A DNA stretch of 64,000 bases from Mycolicibacterium phlei (GCF_001583415.1 NZ_CP014475.1:5084001-5148000), one strand, 5' to 3'. Positions 33,653 through 42,410 are shown, numbered from the stretch's first letter. Translations and numbers: made by a program. The notes: generated by a model not told the origin, from the sequence alone.

Positions 33653-34729
33653 TGTAGCTCCTTGACAGGTTGTGAACGGCGTGGTGAGTGCTAACAGGTG
33701 AGGACCTCCGGTATCGGTGTGGTTACCACACGCACATCGATCACCGAGAGGTCCTCATGGTCCACGCTAATGCCTGTTTGACTCCGAAGGGCCGGTTGCG
33801 GCTGGCGCGTTGTGTCGTCGATGACGGATGGACCTACGCCCGGGCCGCAGACCGATTCCAGTGCTCGCCTGCCACAGCCAAGAAGTGGGCCGACCGCTAC
33901 CGTGCCGGCGGCCCTGAGGCGATGAACGACAAGTCCAGCCGACCGCATCGCAGTCCACGGCGGACCGACCGGCGTCGGGAACGCCGGATCATTAAGGTGC
34001 GTTTCACACGCCGCTGGGGTCCGCACCGCATCGCCGCTTACCTGCACCTGCCACGCTCGACGGTGGAGGCGGTGCTGCGCCGCTACCAGATGCCGCTGCT
34101 GCGGGATCTGGACCAGGCCAGCGGCCTGCCGGTGCGCCGAACCAGGGCACATCGGTATGAACACCCCGCGCCGGGGGATCTGATCCATGTCGACATCAAA
34201 AAACTCGGCCGTATCCCCGACGGGGGTGGGCATCGCATGCTGGGGCGCACGGTCGGTAACCGCAACAACAAAAAGCAGGGCCGCGGTTACGCCTATCTGC
34301 ACCACGCGGTCGATGACCACTCTCGGCTGGCCTACTCAGAGATCCTCGCCGATGAACGCAAAGAGACCGCGGCAGCGTTTTGGGTCCGCGCCAAAGCGTT
34401 CTTCAACGCGCATGGCATCGAGGTCAAAAGGGTGCTCACCGACAACGGATCGTGTTACCGGTCAAAGCTGTTCGCCCAGACCCTGGGAGCTGGCATCGCC
34501 CACAAGAAGACCCGCCCCTACCGCCCGCAAACCAACGGCAAGGTCGAGCGATTCAACCGCACCCTCAACCAGGAATGGGCCTACGCCCAGACCTACTGCT
34601 CCGATGAAGCCCGCGCAGCGACCTACCAGAGCTGGCTGCATCACTACAATCACCACAGACCCCACACCGGCATCAAGAGCAAGACGCCGATCGACCGCCT
34701 ACGCGTTCACAACCTACCCGTGAAGAACA
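33653..34729 (+). mobile_element. Complete IS481-family insertion sequence
   Basis: The element is 1077 bases long. Its ends are TGT...ACA with inverted repeats (left TGTAGCTCCTTGACAGGTTG, right TGTTCTTCACGGGTAGGTTG, then TGAAC in both), conserved at both extremities and diverged in the middle. It is flanked by the 6-base direct repeat GCTAGC (33647-33652 and 34730-34735), which fits the known NCTAGN target of IS481. The single transposase gene is intact. Confidence 0.93.
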
Positions 34730-34734
34730 GCTAG
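33757..34734 (+). CDS. IS481-family transposase
   Basis: The DDE transposase has 325 residues. The N-terminal helix-turn-helix is GWTYARAADRFQCSPATAKKWADRYR. Catalytic Asp and Glu residues lie in LIHVDIKKLGRI, RVLTDNGSCYRSKLF and NGKVERFNRTLNQEWAY. The last codon and the stop TAG (34732-34734) fall outside the element, in the GCTAGC target duplication, so insertion at CTAG supplies the stop. The ATG at 33757 gives the conserved N-terminus; a longer frame begins at 33688. Confidence 0.92.
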   Translation: MVHANACLTPKGRLRLARCVVDDGWTYARAADRFQCSPATAKKWADRYRAGGPEAMNDKSSRPHRSPRRTDRRRERRIIKVRFTRRWGPHRIAAYLHLPRSTVEAVLRRYQMPLLRDLDQASGLPVRRTRAHRYEHPAPGDLIHVDIKKLGRIPDGGGHRMLGRTVGNRNNKKQGRGYAYLHHAVDDHSRLAYSEILADERKETAAAFWVRAKAFFNAHGIEVKRVLTDNGSCYRSKLFAQTLGAGIAHKKTRPYRPQTNGKVERFNRTLNQEWAYAQTYCSDEARAATYQSWLHHYNHHRPHTGIKSKTPIDRLRVHNLPVKNS

Positions 34735-35378
34735 CCGTCGAGCTCGCCGGCGATGCCGCGTTCCAACGCGGCGCGCACGGGTGCGGGTAACACGATGAGT
34801 CCGTCGAGTTCCCTCATGGCCAGTTCGTAGCCGCGTTCGCGTTCCTGCGGGGTGGCCGCGGCGTCGACGGCGATGCGCAGCGCGCTCTTGGCGCGGGCGA
34901 TGCGCTGTTTGTCCTCGGCGGTGAAGTCGGATCGGCCGCGCCGCACCGCCTCGGTCTCGGCGGCCTCGAACGCGGTGGCGTATTCGGTGACGGCGTCGAT
35001 GTACTCGCGGGCGGCGTCCGGGTCGTTCACGAGGTCCTCGGCCTGGGCCGGCCGCAGCAGGTCGGCGCGCAGCTTGGCCCTGTGGAACCGCTCGGTGAGC
35101 GGGTTGCGCATGTCGGTCATCGCCGGGTAGTCGAGCAGCTTGCCGACGTCGAGTTCGTACTCCAGCCAGCGGGTGTCGGTACGGTCGTGCGTCTTGACCG
35201 CCCGGGTGATCGCCTGCCACGGCACGGTGGCGGTGGCCCGCGGCTCGTCGAGCGGTTGGGGTTGGGGTTCGCGACGCGCGCGGGCGGCCTCCACCGCCCG
35301 CCAGCCGCCGTAGAGCACGCCGATCAGCGGGACGAGCACGATCAGCAGCTCGAGCAGGCGGATGATCAGGAGGGCCAT
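34731..35378 (-). CDS. Single-pass membrane protein with helical cytoplasmic domain
   Basis: The 215-residue protein has one N-terminal membrane segment (MALLIIRLLELLIVLVPLIGVLYGGW) and a long helical soluble part (WLEYELDVGKLLDYPAMTDMRNPLTERFHRAKLRADLLRPAQAEDLVNDPDAAREYIDAV...). No named function is recognised. ATG 35378 has GGAG five bases upstream. Its stop TAG lies in the IS481 target duplication, and the same TAG existed before insertion, so the protein is complete. Confidence 0.8.
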   Translation of the reverse strand: MALLIIRLLELLIVLVPLIGVLYGGWRAVEAARARREPQPQPLDEPRATATVPWQAITRAVKTHDRTDTRWLEYELDVGKLLDYPAMTDMRNPLTERFHRAKLRADLLRPAQAEDLVNDPDAAREYIDAVTEYATAFEAAETEAVRRGRSDFTAEDKQRIARAKSALRIAVDAAATPQERERGYELAMRELDGLIVLPAPVRAALERGIAGELDG

Positions 35379-35426
35379 GCGAACTCCATGCAGCCAGGAT
35401 GCCACCGCCCGGGCCGAGGGGCGGGG

Positions 35427-36125
35427 TCAGGCGCCGGGGCCGTACAGCCGCGCGATGTCGGGTGAGTCCAGCCAGCCCGAGTAGGTGGGCCGCTGCGGCC
35501 AGCCCTCCGGCGAGTCCTGCCACTCCTCCTGCCGGCCCCAGGGCAGCAGGTCGATCAGCGCGAACGTGTGGCTGAGCTGTTCGGTGCCGCGGCCGGTGGT
35601 GTGCCAGGTGCGGTAGACGGTGTCACCGTCGCGCAGAAAGACATTCACCGCGAAGCCGCCGCCGGGCGGGGCGTCGACGTCGGCGCCGAACGAACTGCGG
35701 GCCGACGAGTACCACTCCATCCGGTTGCCGACCTTGGCGCGATAGGCCAGCGCCTCGTCGATGGGACCGTTGGTGACGACGACGAACCTGGCGTCGTAGT
35801 TGTCGAGGAAGTCCAGCCGGGTGAACTGCGCGGTGAAGCTGGTGCAGCCGCCACACTGCCATTCGGCGCCGTCCTCCCACATGTGGTGGTAGGTGATCAG
35901 CTGGGACCGGCCCTTGAAGACATCGGCCAGCCGCACCGGGCCGTCGGCGCTGTCGAGGGTGTAGTCGGGCAGCTTGACCATCGGCAGTCGGCGCCGCTGG
36001 GCGGCGATCGCGTCGAGTTCACGCGTCACGGCCTTCTCGCGGCGGCGCAGGTCGTCGAGCGCGGAGCGCCACGTCGCCTCGTCGACGACGGACGGTAGGG
36101 CGGTCGGACGGATGGGAACGGACAT
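35427..36125 (-). CDS. DUF899 thioredoxin-like protein
   Basis: The 232-residue protein has the DUF899 signature: LRRREKAVTRELDAIAAQRRRLPMV, then LADVFKGRSQLITYHHMWEDGAEWQCGGCTSFTAQF with a CxxC pair (CGGC), and GTEQLSHTFALIDLLPWGRQEEWQDSPEGWPQR. The fold is thioredoxin-like, and relatives are presumed dithiol oxidoreductases of unknown substrate. The start is ATG at 36125. The 130-base upstream gap contains the dispersed element described next. Confidence 0.9.
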   Translation of the reverse strand: MSVPIRPTALPSVVDEATWRSALDDLRRREKAVTRELDAIAAQRRRLPMVKLPDYTLDSADGPVRLADVFKGRSQLITYHHMWEDGAEWQCGGCTSFTAQFTRLDFLDNYDARFVVVTNGPIDEALAYRAKVGNRMEWYSSARSSFGADVDAPPGGGFAVNVFLRDGDTVYRTWHTTGRGTEQLSHTFALIDLLPWGRQEEWQDSPEGWPQRPTYSGWLDSPDIARLYGPGA

Positions 36126-36196
36126 CGGCGGTACCTCCTGTAGGTGGTTCTGCAGGGGTAGACCCGGTCAGCCCGCCCGATTCATCGCGTTCCGGC

Positions 36197-36255
36197 GCGA
36201 GCGTGCGTGTCTGTCCACGACACGCCGGGAAATCTCGACATTTTGCGCACGCTCG
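36197..36255 (-). repeat. Dispersed 59-60-bp inverted-repeat element, copy A
   Basis: The element starts GCGAGCGTGCG and ends CGCACGCTCG, so its ends are inverted repeats of about 10 bases. Its complement aligns nearly base for base with 45773-45832 (shared blocks CGAGCGTGCGCAAA, TGTCGAGATTT, CAGACACGCACGCTCG). It ends exactly before the stop codon of the SDR gene at 36256. The form suggests a REP- or MITE-like mobile unit. Confidence 0.85.
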
Positions 36256-37125
36256 TCACCGCATGACGTGCGGGTACTGCTGTACCGGGTGCACGTCGAA
36301 CAGCTCCCGGTACGACGGCGGCTGCCGGTCACCCTCGTCCTTGATGCCGTACTCGCGGGCCAGTTCGGCGCCGATGAGCGTCCGGCCGCTGCGGTCCATC
36401 AGCTTCGGGTCGTTGTACAGCGCCCAGATGACGTGGCCGGTGAGTTCGGGGGTCTCGGCGGTCTCGAGGATGTGGCCGAACTTCTCCGGGTTGGACGCGA
36501 TGATGCCGCGCACCCGCTCGGTCAGCAGCGAACCCATCCAGATGGAGACCGCGGCGATCCCGTGGTCGCGGAAGTCGTAGGCCATGTCGGCGGCCATCTT
36601 GTCGGTGCCCGCCTTGGGCACCCCGTAGGCGGGCCCGAACGCGTAGTGCACCGCACCCGACGACGACGTGAACACCACCAGTCCGCGGTTGTGCGGCACC
36701 ATCAGCGGGGCGGCGTAGACGGTCGCGACGTAGCTGCTGCGCAGGCCGACGTTGAGGGTGTCGATGACGTTGATCGGCTCTTCCCAGAACCTGGTGCGAC
36801 CCATCATCTCGTCGCGGATCAGCGCGGCGTTGTTGACCAGGATGTCGATGCGGCCCTGTTCGCGGCCGACCCGCTCGAAGAACTCCCTGACCTGCTCGTC
36901 GTCGCCGTGGTCGACGCGCACCGCGATTCCGCGCCCACCGGCGTCGGTGACGGCCTGCGCCGTCTCGTCGATGGTGCCCGACAGACCGGATTCTGCTGCA
37001 GCGCCACCCTTTTGAGTGCGGCCGGTGACGTACACGGTGCAGCCGTGGCTGCCCAGCGCCCGCGCGATGCCCGCACCGGCACCTCGGCTGGCCCCGGTCA
37101 CCACTGCGACGGTCGTCTCACTCAA
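36256..37125 (-). CDS. Short-chain dehydrogenase/reductase
   Basis: The 289-residue SDR has the glycine motif TGASRGAGAGIARAL, NNAALIRDE, the catalytic Ser in FTSSSGAVHY, and YGVPK supplying the YxxxK pair. It resembles the DHRS1-like group from memory. It begins with TTG at 37125 with GAGGAG nine bases upstream. It is divergent from the GMC oxidoreductase, and the operator at 37168 lies between them. It probably oxidises or reduces an alcohol intermediate of the cluster's pathway. Confidence 0.9.
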   Translation of the reverse strand: MSETTVAVVTGASRGAGAGIARALGSHGCTVYVTGRTQKGGAAAESGLSGTIDETAQAVTDAGGRGIAVRVDHGDDEQVREFFERVGREQGRIDILVNNAALIRDEMMGRTRFWEEPINVIDTLNVGLRSSYVATVYAAPLMVPHNRGLVVFTSSSGAVHYAFGPAYGVPKAGTDKMAADMAYDFRDHGIAAVSIWMGSLLTERVRGIIASNPEKFGHILETAETPELTGHVIWALYNDPKLMDRSGRTLIGAELAREYGIKDEGDRQPPSYRELFDVHPVQQYPHVMR

Positions 37126-37167
37126 CTGGTCACTCTCCTCGATTACGACTCACCCCCGCCGGAGGTA

Positions 37168-37183
37168 CTGTACGCTCGTACAG
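37168..37183. promoter_or_regulatory. TACGnnCGTA-type operator O1
   Basis: The palindrome CTGTACG-CT-CGTACAG has 7-base arms. It sits between the divergent SDR (start 37125) and GMC (start 37212) genes and overlaps a possible -10 (TACTGT, 37166-37171) for the GMC gene. It is identical in its arms to O2 at 39521. Confidence 0.75.
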
Positions 37184-37211
37184 CGTCGCGCTCAATGGAG
37201 AGGACGCCAGC

Positions 37212-38810
37212 ATGACCACCTTCGACTACATCGTCGCCGGCGCCGGATCGGCCGGATGCGTTCTGGCCAACCGGTTGTCCGCCGATCCGCGGGTATCGGT
37301 GCTGTTGCTGGAGGCCGGTGGCGTCGACCGGCATCCGCTGCTGCGGATCCCCAAGGGCTCGGGGATGCTGTTCGAGAACGAGAAGTACATGTGGCACTAC
37401 GCCACCACGCCGTTCGGCCCGGACCAGCACAGCGAACAGTGGATGCGCGGCAAGGTGCTCGGCGGCTCCAGTTCGGTCAACGGCCTGATCTACAACCGGG
37501 GCCACCGCCCCGACTACGACGGACTCGAACAGCTCGGCAACAAGGGCTGGGGCTGGGACGATCTGCTGCCGATCTTCAAATCGTTCGAGGACAACGAGTT
37601 CGGTGCCTCGCCCACCCGCGGAATCGGCGGGCCGCTGCACATCTCGGTGCCCAAGGATCCCGAGCCGCTGTGCGAGGAGATGCTCGACGCCGCCACCCGT
37701 GCCGGGCTCACCCGGGTCCAGGACATCAACGAGTCCGACGACGAACGGGTGGGCTACGCGACGTCGACGATCCGCGACGGCCGCCGGGTCAGCGCCGCCA
37801 CCGCGTTCCTCAAACCCGCACTGGGCAGGCCGAATCTGACCGTCGCCACCCGCACGGTGGTGCACCGGATCCTCATCGAGAACGGCCGCGCGACCGGCCT
37901 GCGGGTGCACGGCCCCCGCGGCGCGGCCGACGTGCACGGACGCAACATCATCGTCTCGCTGGGCAGTCTGAACAGCCCGCGGCTGCTGCAGTTGTCGGGC
38001 ATCGGCCCGCGTGAGGTGTTGCGCGCCGCCGGCGTTCCCGTCGTGCTGGAACGTGAGAACGTCGGCCGCCGGATGCGGGAACACCGCTGCGCCACAGTGC
38101 GCTACCGGCTCAACGCGGACCTCGGCTACAACAAGATGATCTCGACCAGCCTCGGACAGGCGCTGACCGGCATGAAGTACCTGGCCACCAGACGCGGTCC
38201 GCTGGGCGCACCGTCGTTCGACATCGTCGGGTTCGCCAAGGTGCGGGCCGAGTCCGATCGGGTCGACGGGCAGATCATGATGGGGCCGTACTCGCTGCCT
38301 CCGTACAACAAGGACGGCGAACCGGTGCGCATCGAACGCGAGCCGGGCCTGTCCTGCCTGGGGATGGCGCTGCGGCCGACGTCGGAGGGCAGCGTGGAGA
38401 TCACCGGCAGTAGCCCCGACGCCGCGCTGCGGATCGAGCCGAACTATCTGACCTCCCCGGAGGACAGGGCGACCACGGCGGCCCTGCTGCGCCGCATGCG
38501 CGCCATCTTCGAGCAGTCCCCGATCGCCGAGCGCATCAGCCACGAGACCTATCCGGGCCCGGACGTGCACAGCGACTCCGACCTGGTCGACTCGGCGCTG
38601 CTCGGCGGCTACTGCGGCTACCACGCGATCGGCACGTGCGCGATGGGTCCCGGTGACGACGACGTCGTCGACGACCGGATGCGCGTGCGGGGTATCGAGA
38701 ACCTGCAGGTCATCGACTGTTCGGTGTTGCCGGTCATGGTGGCGGGCAATCTGAACGGCCCGATCATGGCGATCGCCGCGCGGGCCGCCGAGCTGATCCT
38801 CGGCGACTGA
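37212..38810 (+). CDS. GMC-family FAD-dependent alcohol oxidoreductase
   Basis: The flavoprotein has 532 residues. The FAD-binding fold starts YIVAGAGSAGCVLANRLSADPRVSVLLLEAGG, and the GMC signature 1 is RGKVLGGSSSVNGLIYNRGH. A second segment is GSLNSPRLLQLSGIGP. The C-terminal active-site His lies in GYHAIGTCAMG, and the conserved Asn in VMVAGNLNGPIMAIAARAAELI. It should oxidise a primary or secondary alcohol of the unknown substrate. It leads an operon with the TetR gene 55 bases downstream and is controlled by O1. Confidence 0.93.
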   Translation: MTTFDYIVAGAGSAGCVLANRLSADPRVSVLLLEAGGVDRHPLLRIPKGSGMLFENEKYMWHYATTPFGPDQHSEQWMRGKVLGGSSSVNGLIYNRGHRPDYDGLEQLGNKGWGWDDLLPIFKSFEDNEFGASPTRGIGGPLHISVPKDPEPLCEEMLDAATRAGLTRVQDINESDDERVGYATSTIRDGRRVSAATAFLKPALGRPNLTVATRTVVHRILIENGRATGLRVHGPRGAADVHGRNIIVSLGSLNSPRLLQLSGIGPREVLRAAGVPVVLERENVGRRMREHRCATVRYRLNADLGYNKMISTSLGQALTGMKYLATRRGPLGAPSFDIVGFAKVRAESDRVDGQIMMGPYSLPPYNKDGEPVRIEREPGLSCLGMALRPTSEGSVEITGSSPDAALRIEPNYLTSPEDRATTAALLRRMRAIFEQSPIAERISHETYPGPDVHSDSDLVDSALLGGYCGYHAIGTCAMGPGDDDVVDDRMRVRGIENLQVIDCSVLPVMVAGNLNGPIMAIAARAAELILGD

Positions 38811-38865
38811 CCCCCACCGTCGTGCGGGTGCGAGAATTGAGCGTCAGCCAACCTGAGAGGTGACG

Positions 38866-39498
38866 ATGGCAGCATCGCCCCGCCGCGTCGGCGCGGAGAC
38901 GTCCAAGACGCGCGACACCCTGCTCGACTGCGTCGAGAAGATGATGCTCGAGGAGGGCTACGCGAGCGTCAGCTACCGGGCGCTGGCCGCCAAGGCCGGC
39001 GTCACCGCCAGCCTGGTGCAGTACTACTTCCCGTCCCTCGACGACATCTTCCTGGCCGCGATCCGGCGCTACTCCCAGCGCAACCTCGAGGTGCTGGCCA
39101 AGATGCTGGAGAGCCGGCCGGACGATCCGCTGCACGCGCTGTGGGATTTCAGCTGGGATGAGGCCACCGGCGCGCTGATCACCGAGTTCATGGCGCTGGG
39201 CAACCACCGCAAGTCGATCGCCTCCGAGATCGCGGAGGTCACCAACAAGGTGCGCCAGATCCAGGTCGACGCGCTCAAGCAGAAGTACGGAGCACGCACC
39301 AAGATCGGCGGTGAGTTGTCGCTCGACGCGGCCGTGCTGCTGATCACCGGTATCCCGAAGTTCCTCAACCTCGAGGAGGGCGTCGGGGTCGACGCCGCCC
39401 ACACCGAGGTGGTCAAGGCCGTCGAGAAGTACCTCGACAACATCGAGCCACGGCCCGCCCGCCGGAAACCGAAGAAGGGCGCCGCTTCTCGCAGCTGA
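38866..39498 (+). CDS. TetR-family regulator of the catabolic cluster
   Basis: The 210-residue regulator has a helix-turn-helix at residues 15-62 (KTRDTLLDCVEKMMLEEGYASVSYRALAAKAGVTASLVQYYFPSLDDIF) and a C-terminal ligand-binding domain. ATG 38866 is preceded by GAGAGGTG. It is the only regulator inside the 36-46 kb cluster and is the best candidate to bind the six TACGnnCGTA palindromes. The C-terminal tail is basic (RPARRKPKKGAASRS). Confidence 0.9.
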   Translation: MAASPRRVGAETSKTRDTLLDCVEKMMLEEGYASVSYRALAAKAGVTASLVQYYFPSLDDIFLAAIRRYSQRNLEVLAKMLESRPDDPLHALWDFSWDEATGALITEFMALGNHRKSIASEIAEVTNKVRQIQVDALKQKYGARTKIGGELSLDAAVLLITGIPKFLNLEEGVGVDAAHTEVVKAVEKYLDNIEPRPARRKPKKGAASRS

Positions 39499-39520
39499 CC
39501 TTGCTATACACCCGCACAGG

Positions 39521-39536
39521 CTGTACGTTCGTACAG
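39521..39536. promoter_or_regulatory. TACGnnCGTA-type operator O2
   Basis: CTGTACG-TT-CGTACAG has the same arms as O1. It lies 32 bases upstream of the SDR start at 39568. TTGCTA at 39501 followed by TACGTT 17 bases later could be the promoter it covers. Confidence 0.75.
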
Positions 39537-39567
39537 CGAATGCAGCGTGCGAGCGAGGGGAACGTGT

Positions 39568-40311
39568 GTGAACCGCGTAGCAGTGGTCACCGGCGGTGGC
39601 TCCGGATTGGGCGAGGTGATCGCCGAACACCTTGCCGGTGAGGGACATTCCGTAGCGGTACTGGACATCGACGGAGATGCCGCGGAGCAGGTGGCGACGA
39701 AGCTGCAGGACCGGGGCGCCCGCGCGATAGCCATCGCCGCCGACGTCGCCGATCCCGATGCCGTGACAGAGTCGTTTCAGCAGACGCGGGACCTGCTGGG
39801 GCCCACCGGAATTCTGGTGACCAGCGCCGCGGTGGCGGGATTCACCAGGTTCGACGAGATCAGCCTCGAAGAGTGGAACCGTTACCTCGCGGTCAACCTC
39901 ACCGGCACCTTCCTGTGCATGCAGGCCGCGCTCACCGACATGGTCGAGGCGCAGTGGGGCCGGATCGTGACGATCTCGTCGGCCGCGGGGCAGACCGGTG
40001 CGGTGCGCCAGGGGCACTACGCGGCGACCAAGGGCGGAGTGATCGCGCTGACCAAGACGGTCGCGGCCGAGTACGCGGCGAAAGGCATCACCGCCAACAC
40101 GATCCCGCCGTTCGTCATCGACACCCCGATGCTGCGCGAGCAGCAGGCCGCGAAGAAACTGCCGCCGGCGGAGATGCTGATGCACGCGATTCCCGCAAGA
40201 CGGCTGGGCTCCCCCGACGATGTGGCGGCCATGTGCGCGTTCCTGTGCTCGGAGTTGGCCGGCTACGTCACCGGCCAGGTCATCGGCGTCAACGGCGGCG
40301 CCGTGCTCTGA
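39568..40311 (+). CDS. Short-chain dehydrogenase/reductase
   Basis: Classical SDR of 247 residues: TGGGSGLGEVIAEHLAGE, then SAAVAG, ISSAAGQTG with the catalytic Ser, and YAATKGG supplying YxxxK. The C-terminal VTGQVIGVNGG is usual for 3-oxoacyl/steroid-type SDRs. I used GTG 39568, with AGGGG upstream. It is transcribed from the O2 promoter, after the TetR gene, and is probably a pathway dehydrogenase. Confidence 0.9.
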   Translation: MNRVAVVTGGGSGLGEVIAEHLAGEGHSVAVLDIDGDAAEQVATKLQDRGARAIAIAADVADPDAVTESFQQTRDLLGPTGILVTSAAVAGFTRFDEISLEEWNRYLAVNLTGTFLCMQAALTDMVEAQWGRIVTISSAAGQTGAVRQGHYAATKGGVIALTKTVAAEYAAKGITANTIPPFVIDTPMLREQQAAKKLPPAEMLMHAIPARRLGSPDDVAAMCAFLCSELAGYVTGQVIGVNGGAVL

Positions 40312-40314
40312 CCC

Positions 40315-40705
40315 CTAGCCTGCGGGCGGAACCGGTCGGAACTTGTTGTGCACCAGTTCGATCAGCTGACCCTCCGGGTCTCGCGCCATGCACGCGAACC
40401 CGCCGCCCGGGTCGGCGATGATCGTGCCACCCGCTGACGTGACCGCCGCCTGCGCGGCCGCCATATCGTCGACGGCGAGCGAGATGTGCGTCAGGCCCGC
40501 ACCCACCATGGAGCGCTCCGGCTCCTCGGGCGCGGGATGACCGGCGAAGGTCAGTAACTGCAGGATGAACCCGTCGTTCTCCAGATAGACCGCCTCGAAC
40601 CCGATCGAGCGTGAGGCGTTTGACCTCGGTGAAGCCGAGGGCCTCGTAGAAACGCTTCTCGGTGTCGAGGTCGCGGACCCGCAGGCCGACATGGCTGACC
40701 CCCAT
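40315..40705 (-). pseudogene. Frameshifted VOC (glyoxalase-like) protein
   Basis: The N-terminus reads MGVSHVGLRVRDLDTEKRFYEALGFTEVKRLT in one frame. The rest (IGFEAVYLENDGFILQLLTF, then MVGAGLTHISLAVDDMAAAQAAVTSAGG and DPEGQLIELVHNK) is in the next frame, so a single-base indel near 40610-40615 splits the gene. Both halves are typical VOC modules. Either the gene is inactivated or the sequence has an error. The ATG at 40705 follows the upstream SDR stop by one base (TGACATG). Confidence 0.85.
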
Positions 40706-40706
40706 G

Positions 40707-41477
40707 TCACACCCCCGCCGGGCCGGGTGCACCGTGCATGTACAGCGTCTGCCCGGAGCAGAAACTCGACGCGTCGGAGGCGAAGAACAGCACCCCGTAC
40801 CCGATCTCGTCAGGCTCGCCGATGCGGCCGGCGCCGTTGCTCTGGCCGATCATGTCGATGTCGAAGCCCTGCCGCTTCACATCGGACTCCAGACCGGGTG
40901 TGCGGATGGCCCCGCAGGCGATCCCGTTGACCCGCACCCCCTTACGGGTCCAGGCGGCCGCCATCGACCCGGTCAGGTTGTTCAGACCGGCCTTGGCCGC
41001 GGCGTACGCGACCGCCTGGGGCATCGCCAGCAGGCTGGCGCCCGAGGAGATGTTGACGATCGCGCCCTTGCCCTGGTTGATCATCGGCTCGACGGCCGCG
41101 CGGGACAGGTACCACACGCTCGAGAGGTTGAGGTCAAGGACCTGCTGCCACTCCTCGTCGGTCCACTTCATGATCGGCTTCGTCACCCCGCCGCCGGCGT
41201 TGTTCACCAGCACGTCGAGGTGACCGAACTCGTCGAGTGTGGTGGCGACGAGCGCACGGCAGGCGTCGGGCTCGGTGACATCGGTGGGCACCGCCAGCGC
41301 GCGCCGGCCGAGCGCCTCGACCTCCGCCGCGGTGGACTTCAGCGGCTCCGCCCGCCGGCCGGCGAGCACGATGTCGGCGCCCCGCTCGGCAAGCGTCAAC
41401 GCCGTCCCGCGCCCGATACCGGTGCCTCCGCCGGTGATGACGGCGACGCGGCCCTCCATGGTGAATCTGTCCTGCAC
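40707..41477 (-). CDS. Short-chain dehydrogenase/reductase
   Basis: SDR of 256 residues: TGGGTGIGRGTALTLAERGA, NNAGGGVTKP, NISSGASL with the catalytic Ser, and YAAAKAG supplying YxxxK. The C-terminus has FFASDASSFCSGQTLYMHGAP. The start is GTG at 41477 with AGGAAAGGA upstream; ATG 41459 is possible. It is followed within one base by the VOC gene and preceded by the LLM gene (25-base gap), forming an operon LLM-SDR-VOC read from the O3 promoter region. Confidence 0.9.
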   Translation of the reverse strand: MQDRFTMEGRVAVITGGGTGIGRGTALTLAERGADIVLAGRRAEPLKSTAAEVEALGRRALAVPTDVTEPDACRALVATTLDEFGHLDVLVNNAGGGVTKPIMKWTDEEWQQVLDLNLSSVWYLSRAAVEPMINQGKGAIVNISSGASLLAMPQAVAYAAAKAGLNNLTGSMAAAWTRKGVRVNGIACGAIRTPGLESDVKRQGFDIDMIGQSNGAGRIGEPDEIGYGVLFFASDASSFCSGQTLYMHGAPGPAGV

Positions 41478-41502
41478 GTGTACGTCCTTTCCTGTTGGGT
41501 CG

Positions 41503-42357
41503 TCACCGCAGTTCGTCGATGACGGCGGCGTAGCGATCGAGGTAGCTCAGCGTGGTCGAGGGGTCGTCGCCGTCGCGGCGGCCGCCGCCCAGCACGACGC
41601 GGGTGATACCGAGTTCCCGGTACCGGTGCAGGCGTTCGGGTTTCGGGTCACCCCACGCCATGACGGTGATGTCGAGCTTGTCGGGGTCACGGCCCAACTC
41701 TTCGGCGGTACGCCGGTAGTCGGTCAGCGCGCCGCCCAGGTCTCGGAACGCGGCGTCGCCCGGAAGCCACCCGTCGGCCCAGGCGAGGCAGTCCCGTGTC
41801 GCCTTGGGTCCGGTGGTGGCCGCGAGCAGCGGCGGATGCGGCTGCTGGTGGGGCTTCGGATCGCTCCACACCGGCGCGAAACCGTAGAACTCACCGTGAT
41901 GTTCGGCTTCGTCGTCGGCCCACAGCGTCTTGAGCGCGGCCACCATGTCGGCCAGCGCGCGGTAGCGGTCCCGCCAGGCGATCGCGCTGCCGACTTCCAG
42001 TTCGGCGCGCATCCCGACACCGACGCCGAGCACGAGCCGGCCGTCGCTCAGTTGGTCGAGGGTTGCGACTTCCTTTGCGAAGGTGAAGATTTCGCGCTCC
42101 AGCGGCAGCACCACTGAGGTGCCGACCCGCAGCGTCGTCGTCGCCTGGGCCGCGGCGAGCAGCGACAGCATCGGATCCCACATCTGTTTCTGGGACTTCA
42201 GCAGACCGCCGGGCACCTGGTCGCCGGCGGCGACGGGGATCTGCGGATGCTCACCGACCCACAGCGACTCGAAACCCCGGTCTTCCAGTTCGCGCGCGAG
42301 CACATCGGGACGCAGATCTCGCGGTGTGTTCAGCGAGACGAAACCGAGATCCACCAC
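41503..42357 (-). CDS. LLM-class F420-dependent oxidoreductase
   Basis: The 284-residue protein has the bacterial luciferase-like fold (LARELEDRGFESLWVGEHPQIPV, TTLRVGTSVVLPLEREIFTFAKEVATLDQLSDGRLVLGVGVGM), in the TIGR03619 group as I know it. It likely uses F420 to oxidise or reduce a cyclic ketone or alcohol. GTG at 42357 has GGAGG six bases upstream. It starts an operon with the SDR and VOC genes and is divergent from the P450. Confidence 0.92.
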   Translation of the reverse strand: MVDLGFVSLNTPRDLRPDVLARELEDRGFESLWVGEHPQIPVAAGDQVPGGLLKSQKQMWDPMLSLLAAAQATTTLRVGTSVVLPLEREIFTFAKEVATLDQLSDGRLVLGVGVGMRAELEVGSAIAWRDRYRALADMVAALKTLWADDEAEHHGEFYGFAPVWSDPKPHQQPHPPLLAATTGPKATRDCLAWADGWLPGDAAFRDLGGALTDYRRTAEELGRDPDKLDITVMAWGDPKPERLHRYRELGITRVVLGGGRRDGDDPSTTLSYLDRYAAVIDELR

Positions 42358-42374
42358 CGGCCTCCTTGCCGATC

Positions 42375-42410
42375 TTTACCGCGCCGGAATCGTGCCATAC
42401 GATCGTACAA
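42375..42410 (+). promoter_or_regulatory. Candidate leaderless promoter of the P450 gene
   Basis: TTTACC (42375-42380), a 17-base spacer and TACGAT (42398-42403) form a good promoter. The -10 is placed so that transcription would start at 42410, the A of the P450 ATG. There is no ribosome binding site upstream of that ATG, which fits a leaderless mRNA. The -10 is inside operator O3. Confidence 0.55.
42396..42409. promoter_or_regulatory. TACGnnCGTA-type operator O3
   Basis: CATACG-AT-CGTACA, an inverted repeat with a perfect TACG/CGTA core. It lies directly before the P450 start codon and contains the candidate -10. Its centre is 18 bases from that of O4. Confidence 0.7.
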
